NCBI GenBank assembly: GCA_034440615.1
Contig: JAOTOM010005183.1
Span: forward strand, 578,501 to 642,500
DNA length: 64,000 bases
Direction: 5' to 3'
From: Ashinkailepas kermadecensis
Taxonomy: Eukaryota; Arthropoda; Thecostraca; Neolepadidae
In this document: in pieces, positions 44,861 through 56,350 of the stretch
Layout of the letters: each line of letters begins with the position of its first letter
Position numbering within the stretch: the stretch's first letter is position 1
The notes under the pieces: model-generated
Database searches by the model: none
Seen by the model: only the letters and a program-made list of their open reading frames with translations
Told to the model about the DNA's origin: nothing
Made by a program: the position numbers and the translations under genes

Positions 44861-46619
44861 ATAGGCTGGGATATATAGCTTCCGAGGAACTTGGGATAAG
44901 GGATTGATTGGGGTGGGAGTATGTACATTCCTAGTACCTTTTCTAGATAGGCTTAACCCAGATGGACCCCTGTGGCTCTTATTAAGCCTTAATACTTTAT
45001 GACTTTATGAGTCGAACGTACAGAGCCACTGGATCGGCTTTGGCTCACGTTCATCTAGAGGGGCTCAGAGCTGACAGCCGGCCTCAGACCGATAAAGAGG
45101 AACCTGAGCTACGGAGACGATCCGGGCCGAAGCGGAGGGTTCCCGGTGTTACGGAAAGGGTCTCAAGGCCCTTGGAGGTGCCCCGGGATATGACAAAGCA
45201 GTGGCATTTCTAAGGGGCGAAGGAGCACCCGCCTGCCCTGGCGAGTCGAATTGGGCCCTCCACACGACCGCCCCGAGGGGCAGAGATATAACCGAGGAAA
45301 AATTATAGCGCATCTAACAGCTTGTGTGGAAAGGACCCTGGAGACCTGAAGACGTCGACCCTGAGGGCTGGTAACAGCCGTGAAGACAAGGAAGGGCCCG
45401 CCCGAGAACTGGAATGCCCATGCCAGGTGAAAAGAGCAGTCTCAGGTGGAATGGCCCGTAACAGCTGAGGAATAAATAGGGCGCCAGAGGACCAGAGAAG
45501 GCTGGGATGCTCTTGGGTTTGAAAGGACCCGTAAGAACTGAAGACAACTAGTGAGGGCCCATCTCAGAGCTGAAATGTCCCCGAGATGAGAGCTAGAGAG
45601 GGTTATTGATGACTGATTGGTCCCTAAGAGCAAGAGAGGGCCCTGAGGAGTGAACAGGGTATCCGAGATTCAGAGATGACTGGATTGGTATTCTCCTTAG
45701 GTTAAGAACGGCTCCTAATGGATGAACAATGTCCCCTGAGAGATAAAAAGTTATCTGTTGGCTGGCGATTACTGTGAGGAATCCTGAGGGTCAGCTTCAG
45801 AGCTAGAATGCTATTGAAACCACAATAGCTGTCAATAGATGAAAAGAACCCCTAGCAGCTTAAGAGGGCCCTCGAGGGCTAAGGAGAGTCCCTAAGGCTA
45901 ACGATGCTTGTGAGGAATACTGAGGGCCTGCGTGAGAGCTAGAAAGCTCTTCTAACTAGAAAGACTGTCAAGGACTGGGAAGAGCCCCAAGCAGCTGGGG
46001 AGGGCCCCTCACGATTGAAGATGGTCATTGAGCGCTCGAGACGCCTGGACTGGGATACCCAGGAGGCTTGGAATGGATCCCTATGAGAAGAATAGGACCC
46101 CCTGGGATCCAAGGAGAGTCCACAAGGACCAGCGAGGGTTGTGAGGAATACCGGGAGCCAATTTCAGAGCTAGAATGTCCTTGATAGTCCGAAAGGCTGT
46201 CGAGGACTGGGAAGAGCTCCTGAGACTTAGAGCGGACTGGATTGTCATGCTCCTGAGGCTTGACAGGAGTCCTGAGAATTAAACAGGGTCATCTAAGAGC
46301 TGAGGATAGTTCCGAGAGCTGGCGACGTTTGTTAGAAATTGTGAAGTCTGTCTTGGAGCTGCATGACGCCTATGAAAGCTAGACAGGTTTGTTAAGGACT
46401 GGGAGTAGCCCATGCAAGTTGGATAGGACGAATAGGTCCCCTGAGAGAAAGAGGGGACTGGACTGTAATGTTCCTGAGCTTTGGAATGGGCATCTGAGGG
46501 ATGGGGCCCCTGAGAGCTAAGAGAGTCCTTGAGCACTGCCGATGAGTGCGAGGAATACTGAGGGCCAGCCTCAGAGATAAGATATCCTTGAAAGACATAA
46601 ATGCTGTCGAGAACTGGGA

Positions 46620-46824
46620 AGGTCAGCCACCGCCACCTCAGCGGCGGCGGCGGCCCCTGTGGCCCCGGCCGCCCCAAGGGCCACAGCCGTCCTACTGGCC
46701 TGACCACAGCTGCTCCAGCAGCTACAGTCGCTCTGGCGATGGCGAAAAAGACAGCTCAGCGATAGCTGTGATGACGGCCGCTCCAGAGCGGTGCCACTTG
46801 CTTCGCCTTGGACCTGGGTGACAC
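46620..46824 (+). pseudogene. Exon-like proline/serine-rich insert inside hAT copy 2
   Basis: At 46623 the match to copy 1 stops after GAACTGGGAAGGTCAG-like sequence. The next 200 bp are GC-rich and open in one plus frame: PPPPQRRRRPLWPRPPQGPQ, then SSSYSRSGDGEKDSSAIAVM, ending in TGA at 46819. The composition differs sharply from the surrounding short repeats. This looks like a captured gene fragment of the kind carried by Pack-type transposons, but the donor gene is not in the window and the protein family is not recognised. Confidence 0.35.
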
Positions 46825-47314
46825 AGGTCGAGCAAATAGAAAGAAAACATAATTTGAAGGATGCTGTGTGTTGGGCATAGCTAGTCGGGCATGTTGCTAG
46901 TCCTTCCCCGATCGCCAATCTTGCACTTATTTTCCCCACTGGTATTCACGCCTCATTTTGAGGACGCGTGACGGTGTTAAAAAGGCGCAACAATGTTGGA
47001 TCCACGCTGATCGTGGAGACCCTCCCTATTAGACTATGCCTGAGCGTAGTAGATAACAGAAAGGAGGAATTGTGTCCATGGAGATGAGCACTAGCATTCT
47101 TGCTCAAGTTAACAAAATCCATGCTTTCATTAGAGATGCATTAATGCCCCTTTATTTTCCGTAATGGGTTTTCTTTTCTTGGTTGTTGTCGGCAGCTAAA
47201 TCGTTTGTTTTTCTCTGGTTGTACCGGAGTGTTGGACCTTGATTGCAGGTCTCGATATTAGCCACGCTAGGGTGGAGTGCCTGAGTGTCCCACGTGTTTA
47301 ACCATGTTTGCCTA

Positions 47315-47352
<38 letters not shown>

Positions 47353-47353
<1 letters not shown>

Positions 47354-47526
47354 GGGACGCGGTAGCTCAGTTGGCAGAGTGTCGGACTCTTGATCGCAAG
47401 ATTGTGGGTTCGAATCTCGCAGCCGACGGAATTTACTGAGTCCACCCGCGACCAATCGGCGTGAGAGGTTGGCGACGCTATATAACCTAGCGGTTGAATG
47501 CGTCGTAAAAGAACCCAAGGTTTTTT
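47353..47526 (+). mobile_element. SINE with tRNA-Lys-like head and the shared central domain
   Basis: The head GGGGACGCGGTAGCTCAGTT (A box) with GGACTCTTGATC (CTT-type anticodon loop) and the B box GGTTCGAATCTC resembles tRNA-Lys(CTT). It then joins GCGACCAATCGGCGTGAGAG and TTGGCGACGCTATA, the central domain of the Val-headed SINEs at 2034 and 17086. The tail is different (CGTCGTAAAAGAACCCAAGG). It lies within a CA microsatellite, whose ATACACACAC on both sides may be the TSD. It is not a functional tRNA gene. Confidence 0.88.
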
Positions 47527-47527
47527 A

Positions 47528-47528
47528 T

Positions 47529-47603
<75 letters not shown>
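47528..47603. repeat. CA/TA dinucleotide microsatellite
   Basis: ACACACAC then about 25 TA repeats and a short ACACAC end. A CA run at 47321-47352 on the other side of the SINE was probably continuous with it. Confidence 0.97.
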
Positions 47604-47721
47604 AGCCCATTAAACATACAATGACCGAAATCCGAGGAGTTTCGGAAAAGTGGGGGAGGGGTCAGGCAAATTAGGGGCCCTCTTCAGATGTTCGCCCCCT
47701 GGCTATGCCACTGATTCGGTG

Positions 47722-48370
47722 TGCCTCGAATCTCTGCTCAGCGAGCGGTTTCAATTTTTGTCCCGGTGTGCATGGGCCGTGAGTGAGCAGAATCTGTCTG
47801 CGAACGACCTGTGCATGGACGCTTCCGTATCTTGAAGATTGAGGACAAAATTATATTTAGGACGAACGAACAAGATATACAGGGTCAAATGCAAAGCCAA
47901 GTATTGTTTTTCGTGGGAAATATCAGTACTTTTCAGACCATAGTTGGAGGGTGACCCACCGGTCCTTTCGAAATATAGGGATCTATCTCACAATGCACCC
48001 ATAGGTCCATATGTAGGTGGATAAGTGGAGGTTTATGACTAAGGTAGTATCGACCAGTCAGGATGGGTATCCGTGGGTCTGGGTCAGTATGGGTATTTAT
48101 GGTTCTGGGCCAATGTGGATGTCAGTATGTCTGGGCCAGTGCGTCTTCGTGGGTGTGGATCAGAGTAGGTCTCCATAGGTCTAGGTTAGCTTGGGTCTTC
48201 ATGTGTCTGGATCAGTGTGGGTCGCCGCAGGTCGTGTCAGGACGTCGTCAGTTTGGGTCAGTGCAGGTATCCGTGTGTCTGTGACATTGTCAATATGTGT
48301 GTCTGGGTCTTTTTTTTTTTCAGTCACGGGGTAAGTGTGAATTTGGATCAGTGTGTCGTCTCGGACTTGC
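47722..48370. other. Unassigned DNA grading into the satellite
   Basis: From about 48060, decayed phrases such as GTCTGGGTCAGTATGGGTAT and GTCTGGATCAGTGTGGGTC resemble half units of the following satellite. Its edge is gradual. Confidence 0.5.
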
Positions 48371-51300
48371 TGTGTAACTGCCTGTGATCGGGTCAGTTTG
48401 TGTGTGGGTCCGCCTGTGACCGGGTCAGTGTGTGTGGGGCTCCGCCTGTGATTGGTGTGGGTCCGCTGTGACCGGGTCAGTGTGTGTGGGTCCGCCTGTG
48501 ACCGGGTCAGTGTGTGTGGGTCCGCCTGTGACCGGGTCAGTTTGTGTGTGGGTCCGCCTGTGACCGGGTCAGTGTGTGTGGGGCTCCGTCTGTGACCGGG
48601 TCAGTGTGTGTGGGGCTCCGTCTGTGACCGGGTCAGTGTGTGTGGGGCTCCGCCTGTGACCGGGTCAGTGTGTGTGGGGCTCCGCCTGTGACCGGGTCAG
48701 TGTGTGTGGGGCTCCGCCTGTGACCGGGTCATGTGTGTGGGCTCCGCCTGTGACCGGGTCAGTGTGTGTGGGGCTCCGCCTGTGACCGGGTCAGTGTGTG
48801 GGGCTCCGCCTGTGACCGGGTCAGTGTGTGGGTCCGCCTGTGACCGGGTCAGTGTGTGTGGGGCTCCGCCTGTGACCGGGTCAGTGTGTGTGGGGCTCCG
48901 CCTGTGACCGGGTCAGTGTGTGTGGGGTCCGCCTGTGACCGGGTCAGTGTGTGTGGGTCCGCCTGTGACCGGGTCAGTGTGTGTGGGTCCGCCTGTGACC
49001 GGGTCAGTGTGTGTGGGTCCGCCTGTGACCGGGTCAGTGTGTGTGGGTCCGCCTGTGACCGGGTCAGTGTGTGTGGGTCCGCCTGTGACCGGGTCAGTGT
49101 GTGTGGGGCTCCGCCTGTGACCGGGTCAGTGTGTGTGGGTCCGCCTGTGACCGGGTCAGTGTGTGTGGGTCCGCCTGTGACCGGGTCAGTGTGTGTGGGT
49201 CCGCCTGTGACCGGGTCAGTGTGTGTGGGTCCGCCTGTGACCGGGTCAGTGTGTGGGGCTCCGCCTGTGACCGGGTCAGTGTGTGTGGGTCCGCCTGTGA
49301 CCGGGTCAGTGTGTGTGGGTCCGCCTGTGACCGGGTCAGTGTGTGTGGGTCCGCCTGTGACCGGGTCAGTGTGTGTGGGTCCGCCTGTGACCGGGTCAGT
49401 GTGTGGGGCTCCGCCTGTGACCGGGTCAGTGTGTGTGGGGCTCCGCCTGTGACCGGGTCAGTGTGTGTGGGTCCGCCTGTGACCGGGTCAGTGTGTGTGG
49501 GTCCGCCTGTGACCGGGTCAGTGTGTGTGGGTCCGCCTGTGACCGGGTCAGTGTGTGTGGGTCCGCCTGTGACCGGGTCAGTGTGTGTGGGTCCGCCTGT
49601 GACCGGGTCAGTGTGTGTGGGGCTCCGCCTGTGACCGGGTCAGTGTGTGTGGGGCTCCGCCTGTGACCGGGTCAGTGTGTGTGTGGGTCCGCCTGTGACC
49701 GGGTCAGTGTGTGTGGGGCTCCGCCTGTGACCGGGTCAGTGTGTGTGGGGTCCGCCTGTGACCGGGTCAGTGTGTGTGGGGTCCGCCTGTGACCGGGTCA
49801 GTGTGTGTGGGGCTCCGTCTGTGACCGGGTCAGTGGGGGCTGTGACGGGTGGGGTCCGCCTGTGACCGGGTCAGTGTGTGTGGGCTCCGTCTGTGACCGG
49901 GTCAGTGTGTGTGGGGCTCCGCCTGTGACCGGGTCAGTGTGTGTGGGTCCGCCTGTGACCGGGTCAGTGTGTGTGGGTCCGCCTGTGACCGGGTCAGTGT
50001 GTGTGGGTCCGCCTGTGACCGGGTCAGTGTGTGTGGGGCTCCGCCTGTGACCGGGTCAGTGTGTGTGGGCTCCGCCTGTGACCGGGTCAGTGTGTGTGGG
50101 TCCGCCTGTGACCGGGTCAGTGTGTGTGGGGCTCCGCCTGTGACCGGGTCAGTGTGTGTGGGTCCGCCTGTGACCGGGTCAGTGTGTGTGGGGCTCCGCC
50201 TGTGACCGGGTCAGTGTGTGTGGGGTCCGCCTGTGACCGGGTCAGTGTGTGTGGGTCCGCCTGTGACCGGGTCAGTGTGTGTGGGTCCGCCTGTGACCGG
50301 GTCAGTTGTGTGTGGGTCCGCCTGTGACCGGGTCAGTGTGTGTGGGTCCGCCTGTGACCGGGTCAGTGTGTGTGGGTCCGCCTGTGACCGGGTCAGTGTG
50401 TGTGGGTCCGCCTGTGACCGGGTCAGTGTGTGTGTGGGGTCCGCCTGTGACCGGGTCAGGTGTGTGTGGGTCCGCCTGTGACCGGGTCAGTGTGTGTGGG
50501 GTCCGCCTGTGACCGGGTCAGTGTGTGTGGGGCTCCGCCTGTGACCGGGTCAGTGTGTGTGGGTCCGCCTGTGACCGGGTCAGTGTGTGTGGGCTCCGCC
50601 TGTGACCGGGTCAGTGTGTGTGTGGGTCCGCCTGTGACCGGGTCAGTGTGTGTGGGGCTCCGCCTGTGACCGGGTCAGTGTGTGTGGGGCTCCGCCTGTG
50701 ACCGGGGTCAGTGTGTGTGGGTCCGCCTGTGACCGGGTCAGTGTGTGGGGCTCCGCCTGTGACCGGGTCAGTGTGTGTGTGGGGCTCCGCCTGTGACCGG
50801 GTCAGTGTGTGTGGGGCTCCGCCTGTGAGGTGTGGGTCCGCAGTGTGTGTGGGTCCGCCTGTGACCGGGTCAGTGTGTGTGGGGCTCCGCCTGTGACCGG
50901 GTCAGTGTGTGTGTGGGTCCGCCTGTGACCGGGTCAGTGTGTGTGGGTCCGCCTGTGACCGGGTCAGTGTGTGTGGGGCTCCGCCTGTGACCGGGTCAGT
51001 GTGTGTGGGGTCCGCCTGTGACCGGGTCAGTGTGTGTGGGGTCCGCCTGTGACCGGGTCAGTGTGTGTGTGGGTCCGCCTGTGACCGGGTCAGTGTGTGT
51101 GGGCTCCGCCTGTGACCGGGTCAGTGTGTGTGGGTCCGCCTGTGACCGGGTCAGTGTGTGTGGGTCCGCCTGTGACCGGGTCAGTGTGTGTGGGGTCCGC
51201 CTGTGACCGGGTCAGTGTGTGTGGGGCTCCGCCTGTGACCGGGTCGTGTGTGGGCTCCGCCTGTGACCGGGTCAGTGTGTGGGGCTCCGCCTGTGACCGG

Positions 51301-54240
51301 GTCAGTGTGTGTGGGGCTCCGCCTGTGACCGGGTCAGTGTGTGTGGGGCTCCGCCTGTGACCGGGTCAGTGTGTGTGGGGCTCCGCCTGTGACCGGGTCA
51401 GTGTGTGGGGCTCCGCCTGTGACCGGGTCAGTGTGTGTGGGGCTCCGCCTGTGACCGGGTCAGTGTGTGTGGGGCTCCGCCTGTGACCGGGTCAGTGTGT
51501 GTGGGGCTCCGCCTGTGACCGGGTCAGTGTGTGTGGGGCTCCGCCTGTGACCGGGTCAGTGTGTGGGGCTCCGCCTGTGACCGGGTCAGTGTGTGTGGGG
51601 CTCCGCCTGTGACCGGGTCATGTGTGTGGGGCTCCGCCTGTGACCGGGTCAGTGTGTGTGGGGCTCCGCCTGTGACCGGGTCAGTGTGTGGGGCTCCGCC
51701 TGTGACCGGGTCAGTGTGTGTGGGGCTCCGCCTGTGACCGGGTCAGTGTGTGTGGGGCTCCGCCTGTGACCGGGTCAGTGTGTGTGGGGCTCCGCCTGTG
51801 ACCGGGTCATGTGTGTGGGGCTCCGCCTGTGACCGGGTCAGTGTGTGTGGGGCTCCGCCTGTGACCGGGTCAGTGTGTGGGGCTCCGCCTGTGACCGGGT
51901 CAGTGTGTGTGGGGCTCCGCCTGTGACCGGGTCAGTGTGTGTGGGCTCCGCCTGTGACCGGGTCAGTGTGTGTGGGGCTCCGCCTGTGACCGGGTCAGTG
52001 TGTGGGGCTCCGCCTGTGACCGGGTCAGTGTGTGTGGGGCTCCGCCTGTGACCGGGTCAGTGTGTGTGGGCTCCGCCTGTGACCGGGTCAGTGTGGGCTC
52101 CGCCTGTGACCGGGTCAGTGTGTGGGGCTCCGCCTGTGACCGGGTCAGTGTGTGTGGGGCTCCGCCTGTGACCGGGTCAGTGTGTGTGGGGCTCCGCCTG
52201 TGACCGGGTCAGTGTGTGGGGGCTCCGCCTGTGACCGGGTCAGTGTGTGTGTGGGGCTCCGCCTGTGACCGGGTCAGTGTGTGTGGGGCTCCGCCTGTGA
52301 CCGGGTCAGTGTGTGTGGGGCTCCGCCTGTGACCGGGTCAGTGTGTGTGGGCTCCGCCTGTGACCGGGTCAGTGTGTGTGGGGCTCCGCCTGTGACCGGG
52401 TCAGTGTGTGTGGGGGTCCGCCTGTGACCGGGTCAGTGTGTGTGGGGCTCCGCCTGTGACCGGGTCAGTGTGTGTGGGGCTCCGCCTGTGACCGGGTCAG
52501 TGTGTGTGGGGCTCCGCCTGTGACCGGGTCAGTGTGTGTGTGGGTCCGCCTGTGACCGGGTCAGTGTGTGGGGCTCCGCCTGTGACCGGGTCAGTGTGTG
52601 TGGGGCTCCGCCTGTGACCGGGTCAGTGTGTGTGGGGCTCCGCCTGTGACCGGGTCAGTGTGTGGGGCTCCGCCTGTGACCGGGTCAGTGTGTGTGTGGG
52701 TCCGCCTGTGACCGGGTCAGTGTGTGTGGGGCTCCGCCTGTGACCGGGTCAGTGTGTGTGGGGCTCCGCCTGTGACCGGGTCAGTGTGTGTGGGGTCCGT
52801 CTGTGACCGGGTCAGTGTGTGGGGCTCCGCCTGTGACCGGGTCAGTGTGTGTGGGGCTCCGCCTGTGACCGGGTCAGTGTGTGTGGGGCTCCGCCTGTGA
52901 CCGGGTCAGTGTGTGTGGGTCCGCCTGTGACCGGGTCAGTGTGTGTGGGTCCGCCTGTGACCGGGTCAGTGTGTGTGGGGCTCCGCCTGTGATTGGGTCA
53001 GTTTGTGTGTGGGTCCGCCTGTGACCGGGTCAGTGTGTGTGGGGCTCCGCCTGTGACCGGGTCAGTTTGTGTGTGGGCCCGCCTGTGACCGGTGTGTGTG
53101 TGGGGCTCCGCCTGTGACCGGGTCAGTGTGTGTGTGGGTCCGCCTGTGACCGGGTCAGTGTGTGGGGCTCCGCCTGTGATTGGGTCAGTGTGTGTGGGCT
53201 CCGCCTGTGACCGGGTCAGTGTGTGTGGGTCCGCCTGTGACCGGGTCAGTGTGTGTGGGTCCGCCTGTGACCGGGTCAGTGTGTGTGGGGCTCCGCCTGT
53301 GATTGGGTCAGTTTGTGTGTGGGTCCGCCTGTGACCGGGTCAGTGTGTGTGGGTCCGCCTGTGACCGGGTCAGTTTGTGTGTGGGTCCGCCTGTGACCGG
53401 GTCAGTGTGTGTGGGGCTCCGCCTGTGACCGGGTCAGTTTGTGTGTGGGTCCGCCTGTGACCGGGTCAGTGTGTGTGGGGCTCCGCCTGTGACCGGGTCA
53501 GTGTGTGTGGGGCTCCGCCTGTGACCGGGTCAGTTTGTGTGTGGGTCCGCCTGTGACCGGGTCAGTGTGTGTGGGGCTCCGCCTGTGACCGGGTCAGTGT
53601 GTGTGGGGCTCCGCCTGTGACCGGGTCAGTGTGTGTGGGGCTCCGCCTGTGACCGGGTCAGTGTGTGTGGGGCTCCGCCTGTGACCGGGTCAGTGTGTGT
53701 GGGTCCGCCTGTGACCGGGTCAGTGTGTGTGGGGCTCCGCCTGTGACCGGGTCAGTGTGTGTGGGTCCGCCTGTGACCGGGTCAGTGTGTGTGGGGCTCC
53801 GCCTGTGACCGGGTCAGTGTGTGTGGGCTCCGCCTGTGACCGGGTCAGTGTGTGGGTCCGCCTGTGACCGGGTCAGTGTGTGTGGGGCTCCGCCTGTGAC
53901 CGGGTCAGTGTGTGTGGGTCCGCCTGTGACCGGGTCAGTGTGTGTGGGGCTCCGCCTGTGACCGGGTCAGTGTGTGGGGCTCCGCCTGTGACCGGGTCAG
54001 TGTGTGTGGGGCTCCGCCTGTGACCGGGTCAGTGTGTGTGGGTCCGCCTGTGACCGGTCGTCAGTGTGTGGGGCTCCGCCTGTGACCGGGTCAGTGTGTG
54101 TGGCTCCGCCTGTGACCGGGTCAGTGTGTGTGGGGCTCCGCCTGTGACCGGGTCAGTGTGTGTGGGTCCGCCTGTGACCGGGTCAGTGTGTGTGGGTCCG
54201 CCTGTGATTGGGATGGGTGTGTGGATCTGCCTGTGACCGG
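48371..54240. repeat. 5.9-kb satellite, 28-34-bp unit
   Basis: Roughly 190 copies of TGTGACCGGGTCAGTGTGTG + TGGGGCTCCGCC (32 bp) or + TGGGTCCGCC (30 bp). Short runs lacking one GT and longer GTGTGTGTG runs also occur. Block 48950-49660 is mostly the GGGTCC variant, 51200-52500 mostly GGGGCTCC. A TTTGTGTG variant and GATTGGGTCA clusters mark 52980-53550. Frames reading SACDRVSVCG are artefacts. Confidence 0.98.
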
Positions 54241-54784
54241 GTTAGTGCGCCTCAGGGCGTGTGTCAGACTCCGGCCGTGACCGGGTCAGCATGGGTCGGC
54301 GCCCACTGCGAGAGCCGGTGCCCTCCAGTCGCTGCAGTCACGCAGCTCTCTGTGTTGGTTTTGGCTCGCGCCACCCCATATCAACGGTGCATCTGCTGAA
54401 CAATCCGCCTGTCAAACAATCCTTGACCTCCTCACGTCAAAGTAGCGCGCTAGTGCCGGCTAACCTGGCGATCTGACGACGATCGCTGATCCCCCTCCCC
54501 TCCAATCAGGCTGGAACTGAAGGCGCGGCCATGCTGCATCCACCTCAACTACACTGGCGGAGTGAAGCTCATCCCAGCTTCAGCCCATGGTTCCAGGTGT
54601 ACTGAGTCGGTCGTAACGCGTTATGAAGCGGGGACTGATATATGCACGGAAATATGTGTATGGGATGGTCATAATAGTCCATGTATGATGAAATGTTTGC
54701 ATACGATATTACATGCACGCAAGTATTTTTATGGGAGGGCGGGTGGAAATGCTCCGCTTCCACCTCAATCAAATAATAACGGGT
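54241..54784. other. Unassigned DNA after the satellite
   Basis: The first 60 bp are decayed satellite units. No gene recognised. Confidence 0.4.
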
Positions 54785-55360
54785 TGACATAATTACCTGA
54801 AATGAAAATAAAATTTGACGTGGCCATATTTACAGGGATACACCTTTTCGACATAGTCCCGAATTCATTGGTGTACCGCTAACTTCACTTCCTCATCTGA
54901 TGTGAAATGTTTGTCCTTTGTTTGTGAGGTGTTCCTTCAACTTCGGAAGCAAGTGATAGTCACTGGGAGCGAGGTCTGGGCTGTACGGAGGATGTGGTAA
55001 CAATGAAAACTCCAACTTGCTCAACGGCGGAAATTGTGGCTCAGCTGGTGTGGGGCCTAGCGTTGTACTGTTGAAGAAGTGTTTCAACAGGTTGCCCATC
55101 TCAGCCCATCTATCCTCCTGATCGATTTTCAGTTACAGTTTCAATGTAGCGTTCATAATTTATTGTATCCTTCTGTTCCAGAAAATCTGCAAGCCAAATT
55201 CCTCGACAATTCCAAAGTGCAGTCAACATGGCGTTTCCCGCCGAGGCTTGTCTTTTGACCTTGTTTGGCTGCAATTATGTATTATGACTGTATTCAATTG
55301 ACCGTATCTTGTTCTCTGGGTGATGATGGTGCACCCGTGTTCCGTCGTGAACCACAATTC
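54785..55360 (-). pseudogene. mariner transposase pseudogene
   Basis: The minus strand gives, in order, VHHHHPENKIRSIEY, KVKRQASAGNAMLTALWN, IWLADFLEQKDTINYERYIE, QYNARPHTS, PHPPYSPDLAPSDYHL, PKLKEHL and SDEEVKLAVHQ. These are the conserved blocks of mariner (DD34D) transposases from the first catalytic block to the C-terminus. The first block reads VVHDGTRVHH where the family has GDETWVHH, and the second catalytic Asp is replaced by Tyr (QYNARPH for HDNARPH); the third Asp (APSDYH) remains. Several stops and frameshifts are present. The N-terminal helix-turn-helix half and terminal repeats were not identified. An inactive copy. Confidence 0.88.
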
Positions 55361-55842
55361 AGTTCCAAAAGGCCTTACCTTCGGTTTTAACACTTCTCAA
55401 CTTGGTACATCCACTCTTACCTATCCAGAATATTGCAGAGGAGGAAAACTGCTCAGGCTGCCATATTATCCAGTACATGAGGAAGTCCTGGAGCTAATTT
55501 CGTCAGCGTTCGCACGGGAACGCGTTTGCAATCAGTTCCCGTGTTTTATGTGCTACATGACGTTCTGTCAATTCTGTTATGTTCTGTTATGAACTTGGTA
55601 TGATTATTACAAAAATTGTTGTGCTCTCCAAACTAGGTTTGTAGTCGGATATATCAGAAATGGGAATGATTAAAGTTTTCCTGTGTTAATTGTGAAAATT
55701 CACAGATAAATAATGCTTAAGTATTGTTTCACATGACTGGCATACTTATGATGATATTACTCGCTGACTTAACACGTTTCTGATGACGGACTGAGTCTGG
55801 CTGGCAGAGGCCCAGCCTGTACTTGATTTGGACAATTCGCCG
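55361..55842. other. Unassigned DNA
   Basis: A 90-codon plus frame (55320-55592) is probably chance. No repeats. Confidence 0.35.
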
Positions 55843-56056
55843 AACCTAAATATTGGTTGATTGTGCTGGAGGATGGCGTGGGCGAGGATTGTTCTCGCTC
55901 ATACACACCATGGGGTGATGCATGTCGACTACCAACCTGTTGAAACATTAACCTAAATATTGGTTGATTGTGCTGGAGGATGGCGTGGGCGAGGATTGTT
56001 CTCGCTCATACACACCATGGGGTGATGCATGTCGACTACCAACCTGTTGAAACATT
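55843..56056. repeat. Perfect 107-bp tandem duplication
   Basis: AACCTAAATATTGGTTGATT starts at 55843 and 55950. I see no difference between the two units over 107 bp, so the duplication is very recent or was homogenised. Confidence 0.97.
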
Positions 56057-56350
56057 AACCAAAGTAAGGTGCCTATGAAGGAGCTTCACGAATGAGGGTA
56101 AGTGTTAAAAGCGCAGTACAGTCGAATATTCATGCAATCAGTCACAGGCGCGCTGCCTCGGGTATTTGTACAGCCACGCACCTCCAAGCGTGCAGTGTAT
56201 GCAGGGTAGCAAGCAAAGCGGAACTTAGAGCTAGGGTTTCGGATGCGATGAGTTTACCAAATGGCATTATTAAAGACAGAACCAAAAAGCGCGACCTGGG
56301 ACTTAACCCGAGACCCCGGGTTTCGAACCAAGTATTTTGCCTATTTCCTA

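Larger units (their letters stand above)
43876..47713. mobile_element. 3.84-kb hAT-type satellite-bearing element, copy 2
   Basis: The termini are CAGTGGCGTAGCCAGGGGG and CCCCCTGGCTATGCCACTG, and a perfect 8-bp TSD ATTCGGTG lies at 43868-43875 and 47714-47721. The interior is the same kind of degenerate GGGCCCCTGAGAGCTAAGGA-like repeat as in 34864-37414, collinear with it. Extra segments are 44525-45005 (a 163-bp duplication) and about 46623-47610 (an exon-like GC-rich piece, unique DNA and a SINE in a CA/TA microsatellite). An internal GCAGTGGCATTTCTAAGGGG at 45198 corresponds to 35774 in copy 1. There is no transposase, so it must have been moved in trans. Confidence 0.9.

Noticed and set aside
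48704..53334. Many short frames reading SACDRVSVCG
   Set aside because: Translations of the 30/32-bp satellite.
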